Source: an uncultured Fodinibius sp. (GTDB lineage: Bacteria; Bacteroidota; Rhodothermia; Balneolales; Balneolaceae). Taken from it: a DNA stretch of 64,000 bases. This document shows, piece by piece, positions 18,490-27,807 of this stretch. Every line of letters begins with the position of its first letter. Positions within the stretch are counted from its first letter, which is position 1. The stretch lies in the NCBI GenBank assembly GCA_913056455.1, contig CAJXMJ010000001.1:682001-746000 (forward strand). Reading direction: 5' to 3'. Under the pieces are notes generated by a model. That model did not search any database and was not told the DNA's origin. It worked only from the letters and a program-made list of their open reading frames with translations. The translations under genes were made by a program, and so were the position numbers.

Positions 18490-18505
18490 TGGCATACCAA
18501 TTGTA
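18490..18505 (+). promoter_or_regulatory. Sigma-54 promoter of the 18571-27733 unit
   Basis: TGGCATACCAATTGTA: GG and GT 10 nt apart, TTGT at -12. Predicted start near 18515, about 55 nt before the first ATG. Confidence 0.75.
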
Positions 18506-18570
18506 TAATAAATGGTGTTGGGGATCAGGAAAGCAAAGAATAAGCATTAACAGTATCAGGTTAAGGGGTT

Positions 18571-19887
18571 ATGGAAACTGATATACAAAACAAGAGTGGT
18601 AACGATATGAGCGAACGAAAATGTCTTAATTGTGGGAATAGGCTGGAGTATATATTTGCCGATTTGGGAACCTCTCCGCTTTGTAATGAGATTGTAAAGC
18701 CAGATCAGGTAAATGAAGGACAAATGAATTATCCCCTCCAGACCTATGTATGTGATCAATGTTTTTTAGTACAGGTTGGCAAATGTGTAAGTCCTGAAAA
18801 GATATATGAGGACTATAGCTATTTTTCATCCTATTCTGACTCTTGGCTTCGTCATGCTAAACAATATGTTGATTATATGGCGGACCGGTATGAAATAAAT
18901 AGAGAAAGTTTTGTAGTGGAAATAGCAAGCAATGACGGATACTTGCTTCAGTATTTCAATCAAAAAAAAGTGCCATTGTTGGGTATCGAACCTTCTGATA
19001 CTGTTGCCCGGGCAGCATTAGAAAAGGGTATTCCCACAGAGATGGAATTTTTTGGTGCGGATTCGGCTGAAAGACTTCAAAAGAAGTATAAGTCTGCCGA
19101 TCTAATCCTTGGAAATAATGTGTTGGCTCATGTTCCCCGCATCAATGACTTTATTGAAGGTCTTGATATTATGTTGGATGAAAACGGGATTATGACGTTT
19201 GAATTCCCACATTTGATGCAGCTTGTCGAAAACAATCAGTTTGATACGATTTATCATGAGCACTTTTTCTATTACTCGCTGCACAGTGTTCAATCCTTAT
19301 TTAAAAAGCATGGGTTTGCCATTTTTGATGTGCAACAATTGGGGACCCATGGAGGATCTATACGAATTTTTGTTGCGCGATCTGCTAATCAAAAATATCA
19401 GGTATCAGAGAACGTCCGTCAACTGTTACGACAGGAAGAACGGAAAGGATACCTGAGTGTAGATTTTTATCAGTCATTCGGAAAATATGTAGAGCAGACT
19501 AAAAGAGATATTTTGCGGTTACTTTTGAATCTGAAGAATAATGGGAGGTCGATTGTGGGCTATGGAGCTCCCGGAAAAGGAAATACGCTTTTGAATTACT
19601 GTGGGATTGGCACTGATTTTATCGACTATACGGTGGACCGAAATCCCCACAAACAAGGGCATTATTTGCCGGGATCATTGATTCCTATTTTAGCCCCAGA
19701 CAAGATCAGGGACACTAAACCCGACTATATTTTTATTCTTCCTTGGAACCTAAAGGATGAAATTATAAATCAACTTGAATATGTGAATGAGTGGGGAGGC
19801 AAATTTATTGTCCCCATTCCACAACCAATGATTATAAATTCAAGACCTATAGAAGTAGAGCTGCCGGTTCTAACAAGTGGATTATAA
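18571..19887 (+). CDS. NDP-sugar C-methyltransferase-like protein
   Basis: Three-part SAM methyltransferase of the type that C-methylates keto sugars. An N-terminal zinc-binding region shows CLNCGN and later CDQCFLVQVG, the SAM-binding core has VVEIASNDGYLLQYF, and a large C-terminal domain follows (VGYGAPGKGNTLLNYC, PWNLKDEI). The 438-aa length matches the family. The start at 18571 has AAGGGG very close to the ATG; MSERK at 18607 is a second possibility. It leads a long unit of sugar genes. The SDR at 17305 and the cytidylyltransferase at 52709 may serve the same branched sugar, but that is a guess. Confidence 0.82.
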   Translation: METDIQNKSGNDMSERKCLNCGNRLEYIFADLGTSPLCNEIVKPDQVNEGQMNYPLQTYVCDQCFLVQVGKCVSPEKIYEDYSYFSSYSDSWLRHAKQYVDYMADRYEINRESFVVEIASNDGYLLQYFNQKKVPLLGIEPSDTVARAALEKGIPTEMEFFGADSAERLQKKYKSADLILGNNVLAHVPRINDFIEGLDIMLDENGIMTFEFPHLMQLVENNQFDTIYHEHFFYYSLHSVQSLFKKHGFAIFDVQQLGTHGGSIRIFVARSANQKYQVSENVRQLLRQEERKGYLSVDFYQSFGKYVEQTKRDILRLLLNLKNNGRSIVGYGAPGKGNTLLNYCGIGTDFIDYTVDRNPHKQGHYLPGSLIPILAPDKIRDTKPDYIFILPWNLKDEIINQLEYVNEWGGKFIVPIPQPMIINSRPIEVELPVLTSGL

Positions 19888-19896
19888 GGAGATATC

Positions 19897-20940
19897 ATGG
19901 ATCGTAGAGAAATAACGACAACTGTAAAAGCTGGCAGGAAACATAAGGAGGTTGATCAAAAAAAGGAGGTAGATGTTAAGCCATTTGTATCCGTTGTAAC
20001 GCCCGTCTACAATGGTGGCAAGTTTTTGAGAGAGTGCATCGAAAGTGTATTGGCACAGGATTACGAGAATTGGGAGTACGTATTGGTTAATAATCACAGT
20101 ACGGATAATAGCCTGGAGATAATGAGGGAGTATGCTTCTCGTGATGATCGCATTCATATTCATAATAACAAGGAGTTTCTACCGCAGATGCAAAATTTGA
20201 ATCATACTTTTCGTCAGATTTCACCCAAAAGTAAATATTGTAAGGTGATTCATGCAGATGATTGGATGTTTCCAGAATGTATCTCCAAGATGGTAGAGGT
20301 TGCCGAAAAATATCCAAGTGTTGGTATTGTCAGTTCTTATCGTTTGTCTGATAGAAAGGTAGGATTAAGTGGTTTGCCTTATCCCAGTAATTTTAATTGT
20401 GGCAAAGAGATTGCCAGAGATCATCTTTTGAACGGGAGTTTTTATTTTGGATGTCCTTCAACTTTGTTACTTCGTTCTGATCTGATACGAAGCCGAGAAA
20501 AGGTATACATAGAGTCGCATCAGGGGACAGATACTGGGGCCTGCCTTGATATTTTAAAGGAATCAAATTTTGGGTTTGTCCACCAAGTATTGACGTATAT
20601 GCGTGTCCACGAAAAGAGCGTTTCAAATACAGATTGCGTAGAAAACTATACCTGGATACATGCGAAGCTGTACAATAATTTGTATCACGCCCCGCATTTT
20701 TTGAGTGAAAAGGAACTACAAAAAGTATCTGAATACGATATTAACCGATACTACATTATAATGTCGAGATCGTTATTTGGTAAAAGTCCGCTTAGTGAGT
20801 TCAAACGCGTAAGACAAGTTTTGGATGATGTGGGAATAGAATTTCGTTACGGACTATTCGTAAAGAATTTTATCAGAGAGGTATTTTTACAGTTAGCAAG
20901 AGCTTTTGGTGTAGAACTTAATAAGGTTTCCAACAATTGA
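19897..20940 (+). CDS. Family 2 glycosyltransferase
   Basis: GT-A fold transferase for glycan assembly at the cytoplasmic face. After about 30 charged, poorly conserved residues the domain begins with VSVVTPVYNGGKFLRECIESVLAQ; the NNHSTDNS nucleotide-binding motif and HADDW as DxD-like motif follow. A soluble C-terminal extension of about 100 residues has no clear motif. It starts 9 bp after the methyltransferase, so the two are co-transcribed. The donor sugar is unknown. Confidence 0.85.
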   Translation: MDRREITTTVKAGRKHKEVDQKKEVDVKPFVSVVTPVYNGGKFLRECIESVLAQDYENWEYVLVNNHSTDNSLEIMREYASRDDRIHIHNNKEFLPQMQNLNHTFRQISPKSKYCKVIHADDWMFPECISKMVEVAEKYPSVGIVSSYRLSDRKVGLSGLPYPSNFNCGKEIARDHLLNGSFYFGCPSTLLLRSDLIRSREKVYIESHQGTDTGACLDILKESNFGFVHQVLTYMRVHEKSVSNTDCVENYTWIHAKLYNNLYHAPHFLSEKELQKVSEYDINRYYIIMSRSLFGKSPLSEFKRVRQVLDDVGIEFRYGLFVKNFIREVFLQLARAFGVELNKVSNN

Positions 20941-21101
20941 AATTTTCTATCATTCTGCCCATAGTAGCGATTGATCTAGGCTGATGTAATGTTTAATTGT
21001 GATTGGAAGCTCAAATTCAGGAAGCGATTAATATGAGATAATTTGGTTGCAATGAAAAGTATAGTTGGTAACAATTGTAAACAACAATAGAATGAGGTTA
21101 T

Positions 21102-23153
21102 ATGTGCGGTATATCTGGCTTTGTTAGCAATGGCCGAAATAGTTTAGACAACATAAAATCTATGACTGATATTATTTCACATAGGGGGCCTGATGATGAA
21201 GGTTTTGTATTTTTTTCTGATTACGACTCGTCCGCTTTTTGTGTAGGTGGTGATGATACGCTTGATGAAGTATACAGTTCTAATTTAATATCAAGCCCGG
21301 TCAAACACTTTTCATCTGTTGAAGGTATGAATGCAGTAGTTGCTTTGGGGCACAGAAGATTGTCTATTTTAGACTTATCCTCTTATGGTCACCAGCCAAT
21401 GAGTTTAAGTGAGGGAGACTTATGGATTACCTATAATGGTGAGGTTTATAATTATATTGAACTTCGGGCAGAACTTGTGGAACGTGGATATCAGTTCATA
21501 TCGGATACTGATACTGAAGTTATACTAGCTGCCTACAAAGAATGGGGTCCCGATTGTTTGCATCGGTTTAATGGAATGTGGGCGTTGGCTATTTATGATA
21601 AAAGAAAAGGCGAAATATTTTTAGCCAGAGATCGGTTTGGTATCAAGCCTTTGTACTATTGGTTTGATTCCAAAAATAATTTTTATTTCGGTAGTGAGAT
21701 AAAGCAGTTCACTGTTTGTAATACCTGGCAAGCCAAAATAAATAGTCAGAGAGCTTATGATTATCTTATTTACAGTCTAACAGATCACACCGACGAGACC
21801 ATGTTCGAAGGGGTATATCACATACCCCCGGGGCATTATTATAAAGCAAGTATAAAGAGCCTATTTCTAGATCCCGAAGGAAAGATTAACCCTGTTAGAT
21901 GGTATGATTTATCATGGAATCCTTCAAGCCTTACTTTTGATGAAGCAGGTGCCGAATTCGAAGAATATTTTAAAGATGCAGTTCAATTGCATTTAAGGTC
22001 CGATGTGCCTGTTGGTTCTGCTCTTTCGGGAGGGCTTGATTCCTCAGCAATCGTATGTGAGATAAATAATATTCTTAAATCTGAAGAGATGAGTGAGAAT
22101 CAAAAAACGTTTTCTTCTTGTTCAGATATAGAGAAATACAGTGAAAAAAAATGGATGGATATTGTCGTAAAACACACTAACGTTGATGCCTATTTTACAT
22201 ATCCAGAAACTAAAAATCTTTTTGATCTGACTTCAAATATTCTTTGGCATCAGGATGAACCGTACCAATCCCAGAGTGCATATTTAGGATATAATGTATT
22301 CCAATTAGCAAATGAGAAAGGCATTAAGGTATTACTGAATGGGCAGGGAGCCGACGAATACTTAGGGGGGTATGAACAATTTAATAATGCCATCTATTAT
22401 CGACTTTTTAGCAGGTTAAGGTGGAACGCTTTACTTAATGAAATCAGAAACTCAAATAACGGGAGTCTAAGTAGTACGTTGCGAGCCATTGCTTATCTGC
22501 TCATTCCAAAAAAAATTAGACATCAGATTGCTAAAAATTATAGTACGGTATCAGATATTAAGGGTGTTATTGATATAAAAAGATTAGGTGCTCAGAATGT
22601 TCATCCCCATTCAACGTTATCTAATAATTTATCAAGTGTTCCAGAGATTACAAAGTTCAACTTACTACATAGTCCGCTTGGTAAATATTTAAGGTGGGAA
22701 GATCGAAATTCAATGGCTCATTCTATTGAGGCAAGAGTTCCATTTCTCGACCACAGATTAGTTGAATTTACTTTTAATCTTCCGGCAGAATATTTGTTTA
22801 CGAAGGGGATAACGAAACGAGTGATGCGAAAAGGCTTAAAAGACATATTGCCATCTAAGATAGCAAATCGAAGAGATAAAAAGGGATTTATTACCCCAGA
22901 GGAGTACTGGGTGAAAAAACAATGTCCAGAACTTTTTCGCTTAAAATTAGAAGAGTCAATATCCCACACTGGTGGAATCATAAAGAAAAATGCACTTCAA
23001 TATTTTGATGATATAGTATACGGGCACAGGCCTTTTGACTACACTTACTTGAGGCTCATTCTATTTGCGGAATGGGTGAAAGTATTTAATGTAGATATTG
23101 GACTTTCTACAACTATTGAAAGACAAGATCATGATTTAGTTGAAAGTTATTAA
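21102..23153 (+). CDS. Asparagine synthase-type amidotransferase
   Basis: Glutamine-dependent amidotransferase: the N-terminal Ntn domain begins MCGISGF with the nucleophile Cys2, and the synthetase domain has the PP-loop SGGLDSSA near residue 310 and GQGADEYLGGY. The protein is 683 aa. Genes of this family in glycan loci often amidate a sugar uronic acid instead of aspartate. The presence of a UDP-HexNAc dehydrogenase in this locus fits that use, but ordinary asparagine synthesis cannot be excluded. It lies 161 bp after the previous gene; I found no sigma-54 promoter in the gap, so read-through is assumed. Confidence 0.82.
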   Translation: MCGISGFVSNGRNSLDNIKSMTDIISHRGPDDEGFVFFSDYDSSAFCVGGDDTLDEVYSSNLISSPVKHFSSVEGMNAVVALGHRRLSILDLSSYGHQPMSLSEGDLWITYNGEVYNYIELRAELVERGYQFISDTDTEVILAAYKEWGPDCLHRFNGMWALAIYDKRKGEIFLARDRFGIKPLYYWFDSKNNFYFGSEIKQFTVCNTWQAKINSQRAYDYLIYSLTDHTDETMFEGVYHIPPGHYYKASIKSLFLDPEGKINPVRWYDLSWNPSSLTFDEAGAEFEEYFKDAVQLHLRSDVPVGSALSGGLDSSAIVCEINNILKSEEMSENQKTFSSCSDIEKYSEKKWMDIVVKHTNVDAYFTYPETKNLFDLTSNILWHQDEPYQSQSAYLGYNVFQLANEKGIKVLLNGQGADEYLGGYEQFNNAIYYRLFSRLRWNALLNEIRNSNNGSLSSTLRAIAYLLIPKKIRHQIAKNYSTVSDIKGVIDIKRLGAQNVHPHSTLSNNLSSVPEITKFNLLHSPLGKYLRWEDRNSMAHSIEARVPFLDHRLVEFTFNLPAEYLFTKGITKRVMRKGLKDILPSKIANRRDKKGFITPEEYWVKKQCPELFRLKLEESISHTGGIIKKNALQYFDDIVYGHRPFDYTYLRLILFAEWVKVFNVDIGLSTTIERQDHDLVESY

Positions 23154-23185
23154 AGAGATATTGATAGGGTTTACAAAATCTGTAT

Positions 23186-24346
23186 ATGGAAAGTGATAAG
23201 AAAAATATTCTCATAGTATCCCGCTCATTTTATCCGATGAATTCACCACGTTCGTTTCGGACTACCGAATTGGTAAAGGAGTTTGCCCGACAGGGACATG
23301 ACGTGACATTGCTGACAGTAAAGGATGATGAGTACCACATACCCTTTGAAGAAGAATATGGGGTTACAATTAAAGACTTGGGGCAACCAAAGATGCCCAA
23401 AATAATTTTAAATGGGAGGAATAATATATCACACTTGATAAAACGAGTTTTTCGGAGAGGACTATATCAACTATTTGAGTACCCGGACATTGAATTAATG
23501 TACCAAGTTAAAAAAGCATTAAGGCATGAGTCCGGTTATAATTTACTGATATCGATAGCGGTCCCTCATCCCATTCATTGGGGCGTGTCTTGGGCATGGA
23601 GAGAGGATCATCCTATCGCAAAGATTTGGGTGGCTGACTGTGGTGATCCCTATATGGGTTCCACTTTAGATTCATTTAATAAGATGCCTTATTTCAAATT
23701 CTTTGAGAAAAGTTTTTGCCGCAAAGCAGATTTTATAACCGTACCTATAGAAGAAGCAAAAGAAGGATATTATCGTGAATTCAGAGATAAAATAAAGGTA
23801 ATTCCCCAAGGATTTAACTTTGAAGAGGTAGATGTTAGTACCTCAAAATATGTTAAAAATAAAGTACCCACATTTGCCTATGCAGGAGGTTTTATTCCGG
23901 GAGGAAGAGATCCACGCCCATTTCTGGAGTATTTAACGACGCTAACGCTGGAATACAAATTCATCATATTTACGAAGAATTCAGACTTGATTAAACCTTA
24001 TTTAAAAAAGGCAGATGGAAAAATTGAGGTGCGTGATTACATTCCAAGGGACGAACTGTTACAGTTTTTAGCAACGATGGATTTTTTAGTGAATTTTAAA
24101 AATGAATCATCTTTGATGATGCCTAGCAAGCTCATCGATTACCACCTAACCGGTCGCCCAGTGTTGAGTATAAGGAGCAAGAGTACAGACATTCCTGGGG
24201 AGACTGTAATCCAATTTTTGAATGGGGACTATACTAATCAACACAGGTTACCTAATATAGATAGACATAAAATTAAAAATGTTTGCCAGAATTTTCTTGA
24301 ACTTTGCAAAGTTGAACATCTGGTTTTAACCAATGAAAGACTCTAA
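23186..24346 (+). CDS. GT-B type glycosyltransferase
   Basis: Divergent family-4-like glycosyltransferase. The N-terminal half starts ILIVSRSFYPMNSPRSFRTTELVKEF, a common opening of GT4 enzymes working on surface glycans. The C-terminal half has FAYAGGFIPGGRDP and a weak nucleotide-sugar region (MMPSKLIDYHLTGRPVLSI). The usual E-x7-E motif is not obvious. The gene overlaps the following polymerase-like gene by 14 bp. Confidence 0.75.
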   Translation: MESDKKNILIVSRSFYPMNSPRSFRTTELVKEFARQGHDVTLLTVKDDEYHIPFEEEYGVTIKDLGQPKMPKIILNGRNNISHLIKRVFRRGLYQLFEYPDIELMYQVKKALRHESGYNLLISIAVPHPIHWGVSWAWREDHPIAKIWVADCGDPYMGSTLDSFNKMPYFKFFEKSFCRKADFITVPIEEAKEGYYREFRDKIKVIPQGFNFEEVDVSTSKYVKNKVPTFAYAGGFIPGGRDPRPFLEYLTTLTLEYKFIIFTKNSDLIKPYLKKADGKIEVRDYIPRDELLQFLATMDFLVNFKNESSLMMPSKLIDYHLTGRPVLSIRSKSTDIPGETVIQFLNGDYTNQHRLPNIDRHKIKNVCQNFLELCKVEHLVLTNERL

Positions 24347-25583
24347 CCCATTTTATTCTGTATTACTTTTTTTTGTCTGGCCACTGCTTGCTCTGGTTTC
24401 GGCGTTCCGAAATTATCGGCAGTCATGGGCGAAAAATATATTATGGGCTTTTATTGCTTTTTATGGTTTTACATTTGCTATTGGAGCTGAAAATAAGGGA
24501 ACAGATATTGTAAGGTATATCGAAGACTACCAACAGATGCACAACACTGAGTTAACGGTTTCATCAGCAAAAAAAGAATTGACAAAAAGTGGAGATATAG
24601 ATGTTATTAAAACTGTTATTTCAATTGTATTGTCACGATTTACCGATAATCAATCAATATTAACGTTAGTTTACGGTATTATTTTTGGCTTTTTCTTTTC
24701 GCGTAATATGTGGTTTGTTCTGGAGCATTTGGAAGGGCGTATCAAACCAATTACAATACTACTATTCTTAACCTTTTTTCTGATTATTCCCATTTGGAAT
24801 ATGAATGGATTTCGGTTTTGGACCGCTGCTCATGTTTTTATATACGGATTACTTCCTTTTTTATTTAAGGATGAAAAAGGGAAAGTGGTAATAGCTGCAG
24901 CAGCCGTGTTGATACATTTTGCATTTTTAGTCCCGGTCGGAATTTTGGCAGTATATATTGTAGCAGGGAATAGGCTAACAATTTACTTTGCATTTTTCTT
25001 GGCTACTTTTTTTATATCTGAAATTGATCTTACAGCGTTTAATAATATAGTCGAAACTTACGCTCCTGAAAGTTTGCAAGAGCGAACTGCCGGATATAGG
25101 GGAGAAAAATATGTGGAGAATTTCAGAGATGGCGCAAACGTAAATAATGTAGCATGGTACGTAGAGTGGAATGGACGATTATTGAAATGGGCTGTGATGG
25201 GATTATTAGTACTGCTCTTTGTTAAATCTAAGGCATTGTTAAAAAAGCATAGAGGGTGGTTAAGCTTATACTCTTTTACGCTGTTGTTTTATGGGATGGC
25301 AAATCTGTTAAGTTCATTACCCTCAGGAGGGCGATATATTGCTGTAGCAAATATGATTGCAATAGGTCTATTTGTGCTATATCTCCAAAACAATGAGCAC
25401 AATGTTCTTATGAAAAGAATTACTTTAGCTACGGCCCCGGCTTTACTTCTTTTTATAGTCGTTTCAATTAGAATGGGGTTGTACTCTACCAGTGCGGCAT
25501 CTGTCCTTGGAAATCCTGTTATCGCGATTTTTTTTAACGGAGAACATCTATCGCTTAACGATGTGATGCGACTTATCTTATAA
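24333..25583 (+). CDS. EpsG-like polysaccharide polymerase
   Basis: Integral membrane protein of 416 aa with about ten hydrophobic segments. The loop after the second segment reads GTDIVRYIEDYQQMH, resembling the conserved D-x-x-R/Y-x-x-x-Y motif of EpsG/Wzy polymerases, and NGFRFWTAAHVFIYG resembles the NxxRxxxA motif of that family. It most likely joins repeat units on undecaprenyl diphosphate in the periplasm. It is the only polymerase-like gene in the window. Confidence 0.75.
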   Translation: MKDSNPFYSVLLFFVWPLLALVSAFRNYRQSWAKNILWAFIAFYGFTFAIGAENKGTDIVRYIEDYQQMHNTELTVSSAKKELTKSGDIDVIKTVISIVLSRFTDNQSILTLVYGIIFGFFFSRNMWFVLEHLEGRIKPITILLFLTFFLIIPIWNMNGFRFWTAAHVFIYGLLPFLFKDEKGKVVIAAAAVLIHFAFLVPVGILAVYIVAGNRLTIYFAFFLATFFISEIDLTAFNNIVETYAPESLQERTAGYRGEKYVENFRDGANVNNVAWYVEWNGRLLKWAVMGLLVLLFVKSKALLKKHRGWLSLYSFTLLFYGMANLLSSLPSGGRYIAVANMIAIGLFVLYLQNNEHNVLMKRITLATAPALLLFIVVSIRMGLYSTSAASVLGNPVIAIFFNGEHLSLNDVMRLIL

Positions 25584-25593
25584 TAATCTGACT

Positions 25594-26736
25594 ATGCTTA
25601 AGAATTTAAAAAATATTGCAAGAAGAAATTTGATTAATATTCCCGGATGGAGAACTAATCGAAAGATTGTAGTATTTGAATCGGATGACTGGGGAAGTAT
25701 TAGGATGCCTTCGAAAAAAGTATTTAATAAGCTTTTGTCAGGAGGTATTCGAGTTGACAAATCAATATATGATACGTTTGATACGCTCGAACAAGAAAAA
25801 GATTTAGAATTATTATTTAACACATTAATTGAATTCAGAGATATTTATGGCAAGCCTCCAGTTTTTACATTCAATACAGTTTTAGGAAATCCTGCTTTTG
25901 AAAAAATTAAATATGAGAATTTCAATAATTATTACTACGAAGATTTTTTCACATCATATAGCAAATATTCTGGAAGTAACCTTAAAGATTTATGGTTTAA
26001 TGCGATAGATGAAAAATTAATTCATCCACAATTTCATGCAAGAGAACATTTGAATGTTTCTTTATGGATGGAAGCTCTGCAAAACAACCATAAGCAAACT
26101 AAAATTGCTTTTGATCATGGTTTTTTCGGGTTGAAAACTGAAATCCCGTCTACAAGGCAAAATAATTATTTGGCTGCATATTGGCCTAAGGATGAGGATG
26201 ATTTCAAGCAGAAAATGGGAATTTTAGAAGATGGTTTGGAGCTATTTGAGCAAATATTTGGGTTTGAATCAATTTCATTTATTGCCTGTAATTATATATA
26301 TCCGATAAAAATGGAAGGTAAACTATCAAATTTTGGAATACGGTTTATACAAAATCAATACCGACATTTATCACCAGCATATTCATCTCACAAAGGTGAA
26401 ATAAAGAGTCACTTTACAGGTCAGAAAAATATTTTTAATCAATACCACCTTGTAAGAAATTGTTTTTTTGAACCTACTATAGAAAGAAATAGTGATGTCG
26501 TTAATCAATGTATGATGCAAGTTGAGGCAGCTTTTAGGTGGAGGAAGCCGGCTATTATATCTACTCATCGTATCAATTATGTGGGTGGTTTAGAGATGGA
26601 AAACAGAGTTTATGGAATTAGGAAACTAGAAGATCTTTTAACTCAAATTTTAAAACGTTGGCCCGAAGTTGAGTTTCTATCAACTGAAGCTTTGTCAACT
26701 ATATTGGAAAAAGAAAATGAAAATAGCTATTCATAA
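25594..26736 (+). CDS. Polysaccharide deacetylase-like protein, copy 1
   Basis: Probable metal-dependent deacetylase related to the NodB/CE4 fold. The opening VVFESDDWGS supplies an Asp pair (D31, D32), PQFHAREHLN gives H148-x3-H152, and IISTHRINY gives a late histidine; together these resemble CE4 motifs 1, 2 and 5. There is no signal peptide, so it would act in the cytoplasm on a nucleotide sugar or lipid-linked precursor. A paralogue at 36625 shares GWRTN-KIVVF, H-x-REH-N and the AAFRW-x-x-PAIIS segment. The last 20 bp overlap the ATP-grasp gene that follows. The deacetylase role is inferred from motif pattern only. Confidence 0.65.
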   Translation: MLKNLKNIARRNLINIPGWRTNRKIVVFESDDWGSIRMPSKKVFNKLLSGGIRVDKSIYDTFDTLEQEKDLELLFNTLIEFRDIYGKPPVFTFNTVLGNPAFEKIKYENFNNYYYEDFFTSYSKYSGSNLKDLWFNAIDEKLIHPQFHAREHLNVSLWMEALQNNHKQTKIAFDHGFFGLKTEIPSTRQNNYLAAYWPKDEDDFKQKMGILEDGLELFEQIFGFESISFIACNYIYPIKMEGKLSNFGIRFIQNQYRHLSPAYSSHKGEIKSHFTGQKNIFNQYHLVRNCFFEPTIERNSDVVNQCMMQVEAAFRWRKPAIISTHRINYVGGLEMENRVYGIRKLEDLLTQILKRWPEVEFLSTEALSTILEKENENSYS

Positions 26737-27733
26737 AAAAGAAGGCGATTTCAGTTCCAAATGGATTTCTTATTGCCAGAAGAATAAAATCGATTACAAG
26801 ATTGTAAATTGCTACAAGAATAGTATCGTAGATCAATTAGTTGATTGTGATGCACTAATGTGGCATTTTAGCCATTCTAACCCCAAAGATGTTCTATTTG
26901 CTAAGCAGTTACTTTTTTCTTTACAGTCAGCAGGAAAAAAAGTATTTCCCAATTTCCATACTTCTTGGCATTTTGATGATAAAGTAGGACAAAAGTATCT
27001 ATTAGAAGCAATTGGGGCACCTTTAGTTCCCTCCTATGTATTTTATAATAAGAAAAAAGCATTAGAATGGATTGAAGCGACAACTTTCCCAAAAGTATTT
27101 AAGTTGAGGAAGGGAGCCGGATCAGCCCATGTAAAACTGATAAGCAATAGATCAAGAGCAAAAAAGATAGTTTCAAAAGCATTTTCCAGTGGATTTAGCC
27201 AATATGATAAATTTACGAATTTAAAAGATCGATGGTATAAATTTAATAGTGGGAAAGCTGATTTCTGGGAAGTTGTTAAAGGAATAATGCGAATTTTTAA
27301 AACCACAAATTTTGCAAAAGTAGCAGGAAATGAAATTGGATACGTTTATTTTCAGGACTACTTACCCAACAACGATTGTGATTTCAGAATAGTAGTAATA
27401 AATGATAAAGCTTTTGCCATCAAAAGAGAGGTAAGGGAAGGTGATTTTCGTGCATCAGGAAGTGGGATAAAGGATTTTGATAGAAATTCATTTAATGATG
27501 AAATCATAAGTATTGCATTCGAGGTAGCTGATAGGTTAAAAATGCAAAGTGTAGCTTTTGATTTTTTGTATGATGGGATGACACCTAAAATAGTGGAAAT
27601 AAGTTATGGATTTATGACTCATATATATCCTGGTTTTTGGGATAAAAACTTAAATTGGCATGAAGGATCTTATGATGTTGCTGAACTTATGGTTGAGACA
27701 ATTCTTCCAAAACAGTTGAAACATGAGCATTGA
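26717..27733 (+). CDS. ATP-grasp ligase-like protein
   Basis: RimK-like ATP-grasp protein of 338 aa. ATP-binding lysines are in FPKVFKLRKGAG, a second strand is GYVYFQDYLPNNDCDFRIVVI, and the metal-binding segment is VAFDFLYDGMTPKIVEIS. The usual Glu-x-Asn of that segment reads EIS, so one metal ligand may be changed. An ATG at 26669 is in frame, but the start at 26717 gives the usual MKIAIHKK beginning after a purine-rich leader. Ligases of this type join a carboxylate to an amine. Being coupled to a deacetylase-like gene, it may acylate the freed amino group of a sugar; this is inference. Confidence 0.7.
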   Translation: MKIAIHKKEGDFSSKWISYCQKNKIDYKIVNCYKNSIVDQLVDCDALMWHFSHSNPKDVLFAKQLLFSLQSAGKKVFPNFHTSWHFDDKVGQKYLLEAIGAPLVPSYVFYNKKKALEWIEATTFPKVFKLRKGAGSAHVKLISNRSRAKKIVSKAFSSGFSQYDKFTNLKDRWYKFNSGKADFWEVVKGIMRIFKTTNFAKVAGNEIGYVYFQDYLPNNDCDFRIVVINDKAFAIKREVREGDFRASGSGIKDFDRNSFNDEIISIAFEVADRLKMQSVAFDFLYDGMTPKIVEISYGFMTHIYPGFWDKNLNWHEGSYDVAELMVETILPKQLKHEH

Positions 27734-27807
27734 TCTTTTGGGATTTCTAAATATAATTGTGATGTCAAATATGAGATTGATGTAACAATTTTCTACCATT
27801 TTTGAGT

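Noticed and set aside
21061-21080. TTGGTAACAATTGTAA ahead of the asparagine-synthase-type gene as sigma-54 promoter
   Set aside because: GG and GT are only 8 nt apart; the sigma-54 geometry is strict.
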